A stretch of 64,000 nt of DNA from Dipteris shenzhenensis (lineage: Eukaryota; Polypodiophyta; Polypodiopsida; Gleicheniales), in assembly GCA_047967505.1 (NCBI GenBank), contig CM106540.1. One strand, written 5' to 3'. Position numbers and translations under genes: made by a program. Positions 10,558 through 21,861 of this stretch are shown in pieces. Positions within the stretch are counted from its first letter, which is position 1. Each line of letters starts with the position of its first letter. The notes below the pieces were generated by a model. The model made no database searches. It saw only the letters and a program-made list of their open reading frames with translations, and was not told the DNA's origin.

Positions 10558-12265
10558 CAATCCCAATTCCTGCACACCAAGCAGGTCTCTGAGCTTGTGC
10601 AACTTCTCTGCACCCAATGCCTTCGTGAATATGTCAGCTACTTGATCCTATGTGCTGACATAAACTAGATCAATAAGACCTAGTAAAGCCTTCTCCTGCA
10701 CATTGTGATAATGCACCTCAATGTGCTTTGTTCTAGCATGATAGAATGGTTTATTTGCCAAGTGTATACTGCTCATGTTGCCACAATAAATGACAATTGG
10801 CCCATCTGTATATTGATGCATATCATAGAGTAGCTTATGCAACCAAGCTACCTCACATGCAGCCATTGTTGCACCCTTGTACTCAGCCTCTCTGCTCGAC
10901 AAGGCAACTGTAGGCTATTTCTTGCTGCTCCACGTGACTGTAGCACTCCCAAAAGAGAACACATATCCACTGGTAGATCGTCTATCAGAAATACTACCAG
11001 CCCAATCAGCATCAGTGTATCCATGCAACTGTATTTGAACCCCAGCCTCATAAAATAGTCCATACTGCAATGTGGACTTCACATACCTGAGTATGCATCT
11101 AGCTGCATCCAAATGCAGTTTCCTTGGAGCCTGCATAAACTGGCTTACCAATCCAACAGCATAGCTCAAATCTAGCCTAGTAATAGTCATATAAATCAAA
11201 CTTCCTACTATACGTCTGTACATAGTAGGGTCTTCCAGAAGCTCACCTGCATCTGTGCTTAGCTTCACATTTTGCTCCAAAGGAACTGAAATAGGCTTAT
11301 AGCCTGTCATCCCATATTTGGACAGCATGTCCAATATATACTGCCTCTGTAAGAGTTGTATCCCACTTGGTGATCTAATCACCTCAATGCCCAAGAAATA
11401 ATGCAGCTCTCCCAAATCCTTTATCTCAAACTTCTACTTCAATAGCATTTTCACATGAAGGATATCTTCATCATTATCACCTGTGATGATCAAATCATCA
11501 ACATAAATGACAAGCAGCATAATACCTTTCTCTGTTTTTCTCACATAAAATGAGAAATCTGCCTTGGAAATCTAAAAGCCAATAGTGACAAGATACTGTC
11601 CTATCTTGTCAGACCATGCTCTAGGTGCTTGCTTCAAGCATACAAGGCTTTCTTCAACCTATAAACAAACTCAGGATGAACAACATGAACATAACCTAGT
11701 GGCTGCTCCATAAAAACCTCTTCTTGCAAATCACCATGCAAGAAGGCATTCTTTACATCCATCTGATGTAGAGACCATCCCTTTGATATAGCCATAGCAA
11801 TGACTACTCTTACGGTTGCCATCCTTGCAACTGGACTGAATGTTTCTTCATAATCATGCCATATGTCTGTGCATACCCCTTGACAACTAATCTTGCATTG
11901 TATCTATTCACAGAACCATCTGCATTGTGCTTCACCTTATAAACCCACTTACAACCTATTGCATTCTTGTCTTTAGGCAAAGGCACCAATTCCCACGTAG
12001 CATTTGCTTCCAAGGCATCCATTTCTTCATCCATGGCTTTCTCCCATTTTTCTTTTCCCATGGCTTGCTCAAAAGAAGTGGGTTCTGGTTCTTGTATCAC
12101 TTTGACCATATAGGCATAGTGAATGGCTGTAAATCCATCATATTTCAGCCTATCCACAGGATACTTGACTCTGGTAGACCTACGCAAAATACGTTCACTA
12201 CCAAGTGCTCTCAAAATATCCCTGGTCTTTCTTATTCCATGTGTAACACCAGAAGGAATACCCAA
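10558..12265 (-). pseudogene. copia element 1 reverse transcriptase and RNase H
   Basis: Motifs from right to left: ATWELVPLPKDKNAIGCKWVYK and [12 protein letters not shown] (about 12000-11880), [20 protein letters not shown] (about 11770-11715), a Val-Asp-Asp-Leu site near 11500, GELHYFLGIEVIRSPSGIQL (11415-11340), YTDADWAGSISDRRSTSGY (about 11010-10950) and SSREAEYKGATMAACE (10902-10850). Breaks include a lost base near 11640 and 11850 and TAG stops at 11572 and 10916-10918. The first is CAG in element 2; the second is shared. Confidence 0.85.
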
Positions 12266-13956
12266 CTCATCATCAATGCTCTATTCTGAGACACTAGATT
12301 CACCATCCACATAAGAGTGACCTGCATTCACATCAAACATGGGCTGATCTACCTTCTCTTTTCCTTTTCATGATACCTGAATACCAGTATCTACATTGCT
12401 TTGAGGAGAATTCTCCTGATCTCAATCTGCCTGTCCATGGCGAAGTATGTGAACCACTGCTAGAGGACACTGTAGGTCCACTAATATTTTGTGATTGTTG
12501 CTGTGAATTTTGTGCAGCATTACCATTTTGTGCATCTACATCAGCAATCACATTTACTGGTTTATACTAGCTGCTCATCTCATAAAAAACAACATCTTTG
12601 CTCACTGTAAACTTACAAGTAGAAGGGTTATAGCATCTATACCCTTTTTGCTGCAGAGAATAACCAATAAAGATGCACTTCTTAGCTTTTGGATCCAACT
12701 TGGACCTCAACTCATTTGGCACATGAACATAGGCAATGCAACAAAAAATTTTCAAATGAGAAATATCTGGTTTCCTACCTGTATACATCTCCTCTGGCGT
12801 CATGCCATGTATTGCTGTAGTGGGAGTCCTGTTCATTATGTAAATTGTTGTAGCAACTGCTTTAGCCCAATAATAATCTGGTAGGTCTTTTTCATTTAGC
12901 ATGGCCCGAGATACCTCTTCAATATGCCTGTTTTTCCTTTCTGCAAGTCCATTTTGCTGTGGGGTATGATTGCATGAATATTGCTGCTTTATGCCATGCT
13001 CCTATAGGAACCTTGCAAACTCATTTGAGAGGTACTCCCCCCCTCCATCTGACCTTAGGCATTTTATTTGCAGGCCTGTTTTTTTTTCAACCATAGCTTT
13101 AAAAGCTTTGAAATTCCAAAGACTTCACTTTTCTTTTTCATAAAATACACCCAAACTTTTCTGCTATAGTCATCAATAAAAGTGACAAAATAATGACAAC
13201 CTCCAATAGATGCAGCTTTAGTAGTCCACACATCAGAGTGGATTAATTCCAATGGCTTCTTACTGTCTTGAACATGCCTTGGAAATGGTTTCCTTGCCTG
13301 TTTTCCAAATTGACAGGCTTCACATACCTTATGCATTTCTGCAACCTTGAATTTAGGCAATCCTGCAACAATATTTTGGACCTGCATTGATTTAAGTCGC
13401 TGTACATTAACATGACCAATGCGTTTATGCCAGATATCAATATCTGCAACTATACCAGTCCCATGTGCAAACATTGCTGCACTCAATTTAGGCATGTCCG
13501 CATCCAACGTAAACATCCTGCCCTTCTTCTTTCTTTTTGCTATCAAGCGACCGTTATTTTTATATCCGCAATAAAGCATCCATGAGGATCAAATCTGACC
13601 TGCAAGCCCTGCTCAACCATTTGACCAACAGAAACTAGGTTCTTGGTGATATTCGGGACATGGAATACATCAGACAGGTATTTCTTTTTCCCATCCTGCA
13701 TAGACAAAGGAAGTTTACCAATCTACACAATAGGATGTGTAGTATCATCACCAGTCTCCACAAATCCTGGTCTTTCCATTTTCCTTGCATCCTGCATCCA
13801 TTCTACATGACCTGTCATGTGGTTTGATGCACTTGAGTCAACATACCACACATCATTACTTTCTTTTGCACTTGTCACAGAATTGGTCATGTGCTGCACC
13901 ATAAACAAATGCTCATTTATGTCATCACCCTGTCTACTAGAGGATGCATAATTGCC
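12266..13956 (-). pseudogene. copia element 1 protease and integrase
   Basis: Protease site VWYVDSSASNHMTGH (about 13850-13806) has Asp-Ser-Ser instead of the usual Asp-Ser-Gly. The integrase zinc region is HKRIGH...VCEACQFGK (about 13430-13300) and the core is LIHSDVWTTKA, FVTFIDDYSRKVWVYFMKKK and, after a frame break near 13070, CLRSDGGGEYLSNEF and QNGLAERK-like sequence. Stops at 13724 and 13003 are TAG where element 2 has CAG, and 12568 is TAG where element 2 has Trp TGG. Confidence 0.83.
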
Positions 13957-14850
13957 TTACTGCAATTTTCCATTCATAATGTCATTCTGCTTTTTGTAGC
14001 AGTCTTTAGCCATATAACCCATTTTACCACAATAGTAGCATTCAACATTGCTGTTTGCATTTTGGCCTCTCTGCCATCCACCATGACCTCTTTGACTCCC
14101 CCTGCCTCTAGAGTTACCACGTTCTCCTCCAAAGGACTGGTTTTCTTGAGTTTGCTGCATATTCTGATTTCTACCACGCCTCCAGATCGGCCTCCTCTAC
14201 CTCTGCCTCTACCTCTTCCAGCATTTGAGTAGAAGACAATTTCTTTTGAAGTTCCTCCTGAAGAAGATGCACCACCATTTCTCTGATCTTCAGAAATTAG
14301 AAGAGCAAACAACTCCTCAAAATCAGGAAATTTTTCACGGATGGCAATGGATGTCCGGAACTATGCATAATCCTTTCCTAGACCATTCAAGGTCACAGAA
14401 ACTAGATCATCATCTTCCACTGGTGACCTAATGGAAGCAAGTGCATCTGCAATTTTCTTCACCTTCATGTGGTAGTTATTGATGCTCATATTTTCTCTCT
14501 ACACATTGTGTAACTCCTGCTTGAGCTACCTTTTTCCTGGCTTGCGTATTTGTGCTGTACATTTTTGCCTCCCTTGGCATACTTGCATCCTGAATATGCA
14601 CAATCATAAAATCTAAAATACTAATAGACAGCCAGTACATAACTTTTCTGGCTCTCTCATGCCATCCTTTAAATGCCTACATTTCCTGTTGATTGGGAAC
14701 ATTAGGAAGAATTGGTTCTTCTTCATTTCCTGTAATGAACTCCCAATAGCCTTTTCCCATAAGGAAATTCGTCATTCTAAACTTCCATGCTTGGAAGTTG
14801 TTCTTGTCAAGTTTTTTAGTGACAATCTGTGAAAGAGAATCAAACACCAT
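13957..14850 (-). pseudogene. copia element 1 gag
   Basis: Start ATG at 14850 (MVFDSLSQIV), followed by the helix-rich Gag body, an Arg/Gly-rich patch (about 14240-14080) and one zinc knuckle CYYCGKMGYMAKDC at about 14040-14000. Breaks include TAG codons at about 14677 and 14500 where element 2 keeps CAG, and a deletion near 14560 that removes AKVSWDT-type sequence present in element 2. Gag packages element RNA. Confidence 0.83.
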
Positions 14851-15370
14851 TATAGAACACTACAAAATATTCTGTCACTACAAAAAACATAGCTTCTGCC
14901 TCACACGGGCAAATCTGCAAAACGGCGGATGAAAGTGGTATTGACCACACAGTCACTTCCTAGTGACGATTTTGCATCAATAGGCAATAAGGATGATTTA
15001 GTAACTCCCAGTATCTCTATGCACAGGCATACGATGCAATTTTTGTGGCAACTTTTCACTGACCTGCAGAGCAGTGGTCGCACAGCAAAAACAAGGCCTT
15101 TTTCTCACTGCTTGCAGAGAACTTTCGCCTCCAAAATGGGCCCCAAATGGCCTCGAATAAGAAAAAAAAACTACCCTCTCCCATAGCATATATTGCCCTC
15201 TTGCCACACGGCAAAGGGCATCTCAATCTAAGACAATGCACTCTTGCACTTTTCGGCTGTACTACCTGCAAAGATTTGCTCCCAAACTCGAAAAAGGAAA
15301 GCAACACTAGTCCTCTTACCAAGACACCACGAACTTGGTTTGCTTTCTTGAGCTCCTTACCATGAACCAG
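14851..15370 (-). other. copia element 1 leader
   Basis: About 520 bp between primer site and gag, alignable with 23811-24339 of element 2. No ORF recognised; short frames here are chance. Confidence 0.7.
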
Positions 15371-15382
15371 GCTCTGATACCA
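15371..15382 (-). other. primer binding site, copia element 1
   Basis: The minus strand reads TGGTATCAGAGC immediately after the 5' LTR, complementary to the 3' end of plant initiator Met-tRNA, the usual primer for plant copia elements. Confidence 0.93.
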
Positions 15383-15734
15383 TGTGAAGATAGTGGGAGA
15401 GAAGGAAGGAGTCTCACTTGCGGCTTTCTCACATACACAATGGGGGAATACACACAAAGGTGGAGGCTGAAAATAGTTTCCCTCTTCTTAGTTGTGAAAG
15501 CCAAAATAACTCTAGTACAAAGAAATAGGAGAACCCTATATGTGGGTCTCAAACCAAACTCAGCTAACTAAGGTGGTATACTAACTGAGCCACGAACTAG
15601 AGTACATAAGGATAGCTGTCATCTAGCTATTATTCATGGGCGGTGTACCAACTGCATCTGTAGCTAACAAGTCGGTGACATAAATGCACAACGGTCACCC
15701 TGGCATATCGCGAGTGGAGCTCGATATCTCAATA
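15383..15734 (-). repeat. 5' LTR of copia element 1
   Basis: Plus strand starts TGTGAAGATAG. The far end reads CTCAATA instead of CTCAACA, so the terminal TG of the element strand has mutated. Flanked on the right by TSD GTATA. Confidence 0.93.
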
Positions 15735-15739
15735 GTATA

Positions 15740-16300
15740 CTCCACTCTTCTCCTTGGAACTTCCCTACATACAAGTTTATTTCTTGAAAACATTTTGAAT
15801 CCATTTTGAAAAATTGTCACATCATATAAAGAAAGTAAGGGAGCACATGCTAAAACTTCACCCAAAGCTGTATCAAATTGCACATAAATTAAACAAAAGT
15901 CATTTCAAAAGTGAGGTTCAATAAACATTGCATCATAGGAACTTTAAATCTACTTATTCTCATTTTAATTTACTAGTTATAATTCAAGAGGAGACTAATG
16001 TTTGACATTTAACAAATAAATACTTACCTAGGGCTTGAGTATGTTTGAGAAGTTTGTCTTCCATAGTATACTACTTTCTTCTCCTTAAAAATTTCCGATA
16101 ACCAAATTTACTACTACAAAACATATTAAAATATATTTGGAATAAACTCACATAAGAATTTAAAAAATCAAGGGAACATTTGTTCAACATTCAAATCTCT
16201 ATCTTCTCTCTGTAAAACTAAAAGTAGATTATACTATTTGTATAAAGTAGATATCAAAGGTGCTGATTCATTCTAAAGACCTTTGTTCTTACAATATTTT
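15740..16300. repeat. ~325-bp degenerate tandem repeat, right part
   Basis: Continuation of the repeat interrupted at 10193-15739. It carries the same anchors (GTGAGGTTCAATAAACATTGCATCATA, CTTGAGTATGTTTGAGAAG at 16035). Non-coding, AT-rich. Confidence 0.6.
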
Positions 16301-16496
16301 ACTAGTAGAAAAAGTGTAGTACCTCCTTCTCCATGATGCAAGCTTGTTAGTAGACAATATCCACCAAAACTTGTTTGGAATACATGACAATGAATATCAA
16401 GCTAAAGACAAAAGGTGTGAAAGAAATCCAAATATCTATGAAGATCAAAAGATGTATGAAAGGGAGATATATTTTCATGCTCTAGTATGTTTGAGC
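16301..16496. other. unassigned AT-rich DNA
   Basis: No ORF or repeat recognised between the tandem repeat and the LTR fragment. Confidence 0.3.
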
Positions 16497-16873
16497 TGTT
16501 AAATTACATGGTGCAGCGGAACAGAAACTAAACAAAGAATAGAGAGTACACACCAAACTGGAGATGAACAAAATTTTCCTTCAATACCGATGTAGTATAA
16601 ATGATGGCTCTATCCACCCGTGCACTCCCACAATGGAGCTTAGATGGCAATCTAGACAGATACTAGGTGAAGAGATTCTAGCTGGAAGATCTGATCTAAT
16701 CTCATCTGATACAATGGACTAGGAACATCGCCTCTTTATAGCTATGAGGGCGGTAGTCGGATCAACATAGTCGGTGGAACCAACCAATCAACCTAGTCGG
16801 TGGAACCGACTAGTCGACTTAGTCAATGGAACCAACTAGTCAAGGAGAGAAAAATGCTTGAGCATAGACAATG
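16497..16873 (-). repeat. LTR fragment, same family as solo LTR at 18567
   Basis: Starts TGTTAAATTACATGG, the reverse complement of the end of the solo LTR (24765 back through 24707 and 19145 to about 18885). It shares the CTCTTTATAGCTATGAGGG and repeated GTCGGTGGAACCGACTAGTC boxes. It lacks the part equivalent to about 18585-18880 and ends near TTGAGCATAGACA. No matching 5-bp duplication was found, so it is a rearranged copy. Confidence 0.65.
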
Positions 16874-17269
16874 ATGCGAAATTTTCTCGCCTTGAGATGA
16901 ATACATTGGAGCCATAGGTGCCTCAGGCTAAATCTACTTTTGGTTGAGCGATGTTTTGCATACAATAGATTTTAAAGGCTCCAAAATTGTGATGGGCTTT
17001 AATAGTAATCTTGTTACAATGTGTGTGTGTGTGTGTGTGTAGATTTAATAGTCCCACCAATAAATGAACCATACAATTAATTCCATCATTTGGATAAAAA
17101 AGTTATATATGAGACACGGATCAAAATATTTGAGACAACTAAATTGCATATTTTGACAAAATTGAAACAAATTGGGAGTTTTTCTTGATATAGAGTTTGC
17201 ACAAAATCTTGACATTTGGATATTTATTTTTTTAACAGTCATTAGAATCTCATTCTTAAAGTTTCTTGC
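16874..17269. other. unassigned DNA with (TG)10
   Basis: AT-rich, with a perfect TG dinucleotide run at 17021-17041. No gene recognised. Confidence 0.4.
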
Positions 17270-17585
17270 ATATGTCAATTGAAATAGGTTTGTCTAGAAG
17301 ATGTTAATGAGTGTTGTGAGCATATACATACTAATGAATTAATCAAGCTAATTCCTTCATATTTAAAGAATTGGTACATGTTCACATGTACATAAGCATA
17401 GATTAATATAATTGATGGCATTTAGTTTTCATCTTGAGCATAGGTGGTCTTCCATTCGAATCATTTTGATCCAATATGGTGGTATGTGGGTCACCGCCTG
17501 TCGGGTATGGAATGTAAGAGAACCGAGAATCTATTGTTTCAGAGATAATGATTGTGGAGAGAGTTTTTGAATCCACTATTGTAAG
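17270..17585 (+). pseudogene. second CACTA transposase (DUF4216-like) remnant
   Basis: Aligns with 7665-7870: GTGTTGTGAGCA, ACTAATGAATTAAT, ATAATTGATGGCATTT and then VFHSNHFDPIWWYV, the counterpart of FFHPNRIDPRWWYEI. The same intron-like interval separates the two coding pieces. Shorter and more decayed than the first copy; no CACTA terminus found nearby. Confidence 0.5.
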
Positions 17586-17829
17586 CATTTTTCATCCTAA
17601 AATTTTTGTCACTTCTTTTGTATCTATTGATCTATTCCAAGCATCTCAAATGGTGTTGTGAGTTTATGATTTCCAAAATGTATTCTCACATTATTTGCAA
17701 TGATGTTCTACATTCCATATATGACTGTACATTGTGGTTTGATTTTTGTTATTCTAGAATACTTTTGTGGGTTCCAGATGAGCCCCAAAACATTGGCGAT
17801 GCTATTGTACATGTACCCTACCAACTTTT
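17586..17829. other. unassigned DNA
   Basis: No recognisable family. A short frame (LLWVPDEPQNIGDAIVHVPY at about 17764-17823) looks coding-like but has no match I can name. Confidence 0.3.
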
Positions 17830-18023
17830 CTTGGGGAGTGCACTACTAAGACATCACGTGTATTCAAAGGGTATTAAAAAACTAAAATTTCTCCGACAAC
17901 TAAAACACTCCTCTTTACTTATGACATAAGTGATTTTTTTCAAAAATTTAATTAAAAAAACCCTCGTATTATTGTGATTCTATTAAGTGGTACACTAAAA
18001 GTTTTTTAGGTGAACCCCCCGAG
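17830..18023 (+). mobile_element. hAT-like MITE, copy A (194 bp)
   Basis: Ends are CTTGGGGAGTGCACTA on the left and, read inverted, CTCGGGGGGTTCACCTA on the right: an imperfect terminal inverted repeat. The flanks are CAACTTTT (17822-17829) and CAACTTTG (18024-18031), a 7-of-8 match to an 8-bp duplication. A related, inverted element lies at 43506-43740. No coding capacity. Confidence 0.7.
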
Positions 18024-18031
18024 CAACTTTG

Positions 18032-18566
18032 AGACCGTAGTGGCTAAAGAAGGAAACGTTCTGGGTAAATGAGGAAGGATAATAGGCGTAGTTCTATGGA
18101 AGCCTGAGCAGGTTGGAATCAAGAGAAGTACCTTTGGGAGGCATCCCAAATGATTTACCAGATGCACAATTGTTTGCAATAGAGCCTATCCAAAGTGTAT
18201 TGGTATGATAACATGATACAATTTCTGATGGATGGGTTTTTCCCAAAAGAATGTCTCAAGATTAGAGGAAGAGGATGGTGCGAAAGAGCCACCCGTTTGT
18301 GGTAATTATTGGTATGTGTTACAATGATGTGTTTTGGAGCATGATCAGAATGCAGTGCTAACAGAAGCACACCAAAGGATATCTGATAGTCATTTTGCAT
18401 TAGAGATTATGGAAAAAAAAATCTTTCTAATAGGTAACAGTTATCAAGTATGCACATGAATTTGGAAAGCAGCGTTGGTACTGTCAGAGGGATGATCATC
18501 TAGTAAACACAGATAGGATGTCTTTGAACCCAATTCTTCTATTGGAAACTTTTCTAAAGTGAGCCT
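18032..18566 (+). pseudogene. gypsy fragment 2: RNase H end and integrase zinc region
   Basis: Broken frames read DLPDAQLFAIEPI (about 18140-18185), a spacer, and CQRDDHLVNTDRMSLNPI...LETFLK-W-AL at about 18478-18566. The latter is the segment just before the integrase core in gypsy elements. Reading resumes across the inserted solo LTR at 24766 with ALDFMGPFKP. It is a different gypsy family from copies A and B. Confidence 0.6.
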
Positions 18567-19145
18567 TGTTAGATATGCTCAATGCTCCACCCTCCTGGTA
18601 ACCACCAGTAGTCCAAGGTGCTCAAGTTGTAAGGCCCCCATATGAGGAGAAGCCATGTGTGAGCCCAGGACACTGGATGGATCCTGACTTGCATGTCAGA
18701 TGAGGTTTATCAATGAGACCATTGATGGTAGAAAGGTGATTGTGTGGGAGCCCCTTATTCTTGTTGGGGTCTGGGGGCCAGCTGGCCCATAACTACGGGG
18801 TCCTAGGGGGGCCAGCGGCCCCCTAAGTGGGGGTTTGGGGGCGAGAGACCCTAAGGCGATGATATAGGCAAGATTCCATGGATGACTAGTCGGTTCCACC
18901 AACTAGGTTGACTAGTCAGTTCCATCGACTACGTTGATTCGACTACCACCCTCATAGCTATAAAGAGGACCCCCCTAGTCCATTGTACCAGATTAGATCT
19001 TCAAGCTAGTAGCTCTTCACCTAGTATCTGTCTAGATCGCCATCTAAGCTCCACTGTGGGAGTGCAACTGTGGGAGTGCACGGGTGGACGGGACCATCAT
19101 CTGTACTACATCAGTATTGAAGGAAAATTTTTTTCATCTCCAGTT

Positions 19146-19498
19146 TGTGAAGATAGTGGGAGAGAGGGAAGGAGTCTCACTTGCAGCTTTCTCACATACA
19201 CAATGGGGGAATACACACAAAGGTGGAGGCTGAAAACAGTTTTCCTCTACTTAGTTGTAAAAGCCAAAAGAACTCTAGTACAAAGAAATAGAAGAACCCT
19301 ATATGTGGGTTTCAAACCAAACTCAACTAACTAAGGTGGCATACTAACTGAGCCACGAACTAGTGTAGATAAGGATAGCTGTCATCCAGCTATTATTCAT
19401 GGGCATTGTACCAATCGCATCTGTAGCTAACAAGTCGGTGACATAAAATGCACAATAGTCACCCTGGCATATCGCGAGTGGAGCTCAATATCTCAACA
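19146..19498 (-). repeat. 3' LTR of copia element 2
   Basis: TGTGAAGATAG...CTCAACA on the plus strand. The polypurine tract on the minus strand (GAGGGGGAG, 19499-19511) precedes it. The end of the polyprotein frame runs into this LTR. Confidence 0.95.
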
Positions 19499-20382
19499 CT
19501 CCCCCTCGAGCTCAATTCCAATTCCTGCACACCAAGCAGGTCTCTGAACTTGCGCAGCTTCTCTGCACCCAATGCTTTTGTGAAGATGTCAGCTACCTGA
19601 TCCTCTGTGCTGACATAAACTAGATCAATAAGACCTAGTAACACTTTCTCCTGCACATAGTGATAATGCACCTCAATGTGCTTTGTTCTAGCATGAAAGA
19701 CTGGGTTCTTTGCCAAGTGTATACTGCTCATGTTGTCACAATAAATGACAACTTGCCCAGACTGATGCATATCATAGAGTAGCTTATGCAACCAATCTAC
19801 CTCACATGCAGCCATTGCTGCACCCCTGTACTCAGCCTCTGTGCTCGACAAGGCAACTGTAGGCTATTTCTTGCTGCTCCAAGTGACTGCAGCACTCCCA
19901 AAAGAGAACACATATCCACTGGTAGATCGTCTATCAGAAATACTACCAGCCCAATCAGCATTAGTGTATCCATGCAACTGTATCCGAACCCCAGCCTCAT
20001 AAAATAGTCCATACTGCAATGTGGACTTCACATACCTGAGTATGCATCTAGCCGCATCCAAATGCAGTTTCCTTGGAGCCTGCATAAACTGACTTACCAA
20101 CCCAACAGCATAGCTCAAATCTGGCCTGGTAATAGTCATGTAAATCAAACTTCCTACTATGCGTCTGTACATAGTAGGGTCTTCCAAAAGCTCACCTGCA
20201 TCTGCGCTCAGCTTCACATTCTGCTCCAAAGGAACTGAAATAGGCTTACAGCCTGTCATCCCATATTTGGACAGCATGTCCAGTCCATACTACCTCTGCA
20301 AGAGCTGTATCCCACTTGGTGATCTAATCACCTCAATGCCCAAGAAATAACGCAGCTCTCCCAAATCCTTCATCTCAAACTT
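19459..20382 (-). pseudogene. copia element 2 RT end and RNase H
   Basis: FEMKDLGELRYFLGIEVIRS, then SKYGMTGCKPISVPLEQN, DPTMYRRIVGSLIYMTITRP, YTNADWAGSISDRRSTSGY, SSTEAEYRGAAMAACE, IYCDNMSSIHLAKNPVFHAR, TKHIEVHYHYVQEK and DIFTKALG. This is a complete RNase H order except for stops: TAG at 20290 (element 1 has CAG), and shared TAGs before FEMKD and before PTVALSS. The last residues are encoded inside the 3' LTR and end at 19459. Confidence 0.88.
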
Positions 20383-21852
20383 CTACCTCAATAGCATTTT
20401 CACATGAAGGATATCTTCATCACTATCACCTATGATGATCAAATCATCAACATAAATGACAAGCAGCATAATCCCTTTCTCTGTTTTTCTCACATAGAGT
20501 GAGAAATCTGCCTTGGAAATCTGAAAGCCAATAGTGGCAAGATACTGTCCTATCTTGTCAGACCATGCTCTAGGTGCTTGCTTCAAGCCATACAAGGCTT
20601 TCTTCAACCTGCAAACAAACTCAGGATGAATAGCATAAACATAACCTGCTGGCTGCTCCATAAAGAACTCTTCTTGCAAATCACCATGCAAGAAGGCATT
20701 CTTTACATCCATCTGATGTAAAGACCATCCCTTTGATGCAGCCATAGCAATGGCTGCTCTTACGGTTGCCATCCTTGCAACCGGGCTGAAAGTTTCTTCA
20801 TAATCAATGCCATATGTCTGTGCATACCCCTTGACAACTAATCTTGCCTTATATCTATTCACAGAACCATCTGCATTGTGCTTGATCTTATAAACCCACT
20901 TACAGCCAATTGCATTCTTGTCTTTAGGCAAAGGCACCAATTCCCATGTAGCATTTCCATCCAAGGAATCCATTTCTTCATCCATGGCTTTCTCCCATTT
21001 TTCTTTTCCCATGGCTTGCTCAAAAGAAGTGGGTTCTGGTTCCTGTATCACTTTGACCATATAGGCATAGTGAATGGCTGTAAATCCATCATATTTCAGC
21101 CTATCCACAGGATACCTAACCCTGGTAGACCTGTGCAAAATAGGCTCACTTCCAGGTGCTCTCAAAACATCCCTGGTCTTCCTTACTCCAGGTGTAACAA
21201 CAGAAGGAATACCCAACTCATCATCAATGCTCTGCTCTGAGCCACTGGATTCACCATCCACATAAGAGTGACCTACATTCACATCAAACATGGGCTGATC
21301 TACCTTCTCTTTTCCTTTTCGTGATACCTGCGTACCACTATCTGCATTGCTTTGAGGAGATTCTCCTGATCTCAATCTACCTGTCCATGGTGAAGTATGT
21401 GAACCATTGCTAGAGGACACTGTAGGTCCACTGATATTTTGTGATTGCTGCTGTGAATTTTGTGTAGCATTACCATTTTGTGCATCTACATCAATCATCA
21501 CATTTACTGGTTTATACCAGCTGCTCATCTCATCAAAAACAACATCTTTGCTCATTGTGAACTTACGTGTAGAAGGGTTATAGCATCTATACCCTTTCTG
21601 CTGCAGAGAATAACCAATAAAGATGCACTTCTCAGCCTTTGGATCCAACTTGGACCTCAACTCATCTGGCACATGAACATAGGCAATGCAACCAAAAATT
21701 TTCAAATGAGAAATGTCTGGTTTCCTACCAGTATACATCTCCTCTGGCGTCATGCCATGTATTGCTGCAGTGGGAGTCCTGTTCATTATATAAACTGCTG
21801 TAGCAACTACTTCAGCCCAATAATAATCTGGTAGATCTTTTTCATTTAGCAT
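20383..21852 (-). CDS. copia element 2 integrase C-terminus and RT (open segment)
   Basis: An uninterrupted 489-codon stretch: integrase tail MNRTPTAAIHGMTPEEMYTGRK and LKIFGCIAYVHVP with a GYSLQQKGYRCYNPSTRK box, a Ser-rich linker, then RT with [81 protein letters not shown] and LLVIYVDDLIIIGDSDEDI. The catalytic YVDD is intact. It is part of a larger polyprotein, cut off upstream by a TAA and downstream by a TAG. The copia polyprotein normally exceeds 1,300 residues. Confidence 0.9.
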   Translation of the reverse strand: MLNEKDLPDYYWAEVVATAVYIMNRTPTAAIHGMTPEEMYTGRKPDISHLKIFGCIAYVHVPDELRSKLDPKAEKCIFIGYSLQQKGYRCYNPSTRKFTMSKDVVFDEMSSWYKPVNVMIDVDAQNGNATQNSQQQSQNISGPTVSSSNGSHTSPWTGRLRSGESPQSNADSGTQVSRKGKEKVDQPMFDVNVGHSYVDGESSGSEQSIDDELGIPSVVTPGVRKTRDVLRAPGSEPILHRSTRVRYPVDRLKYDGFTAIHYAYMVKVIQEPEPTSFEQAMGKEKWEKAMDEEMDSLDGNATWELVPLPKDKNAIGCKWVYKIKHNADGSVNRYKARLVVKGYAQTYGIDYEETFSPVARMATVRAAIAMAASKGWSLHQMDVKNAFLHGDLQEEFFMEQPAGYVYAIHPEFVCRLKKALYGLKQAPRAWSDKIGQYLATIGFQISKADFSLYVRKTEKGIMLLVIYVDDLIIIGDSDEDILHVKMLLR

Positions 21853-21861
21853 GGCCCGAGA

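Larger units (their letters stand above)
10198..15734 (-). mobile_element. Ty1/copia element 1, full-length, TSD GTATA
   Basis: LTRs at 10198-10543 and 15383-15734 flank gag-PR-IN-RT-RH read on the minus strand. The 5-bp target duplication GTATA is at 10193-10197 and 15735-15739. The primer site next to the right LTR and polypurine tract next to the left LTR confirm minus orientation. LTRs differ at roughly a dozen positions, and the polyprotein has more stops and indels than its relative at 19146-24701. It sits inside the ~325-bp tandem repeat. Confidence 0.95.

Noticed and set aside
17600-17829. Possible host exon (LLWVPDEPQNIGDAIVHVPY)
   Set aside because: Too short, no splice context or family that I recognise.
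10916-19866. TAG as a reassigned or read-through Gln codon
   Set aside because: Sister copies keep CAG at most sites, indels accompany the stops, and methyl-CHG decay explains the pattern in a plant nucleus.
20878-21834. Plus-strand frames of 120-124 codons
   Set aside because: Antisense shadows of the copia element 2 RT/integrase frame; the same shadows occur in element 1.
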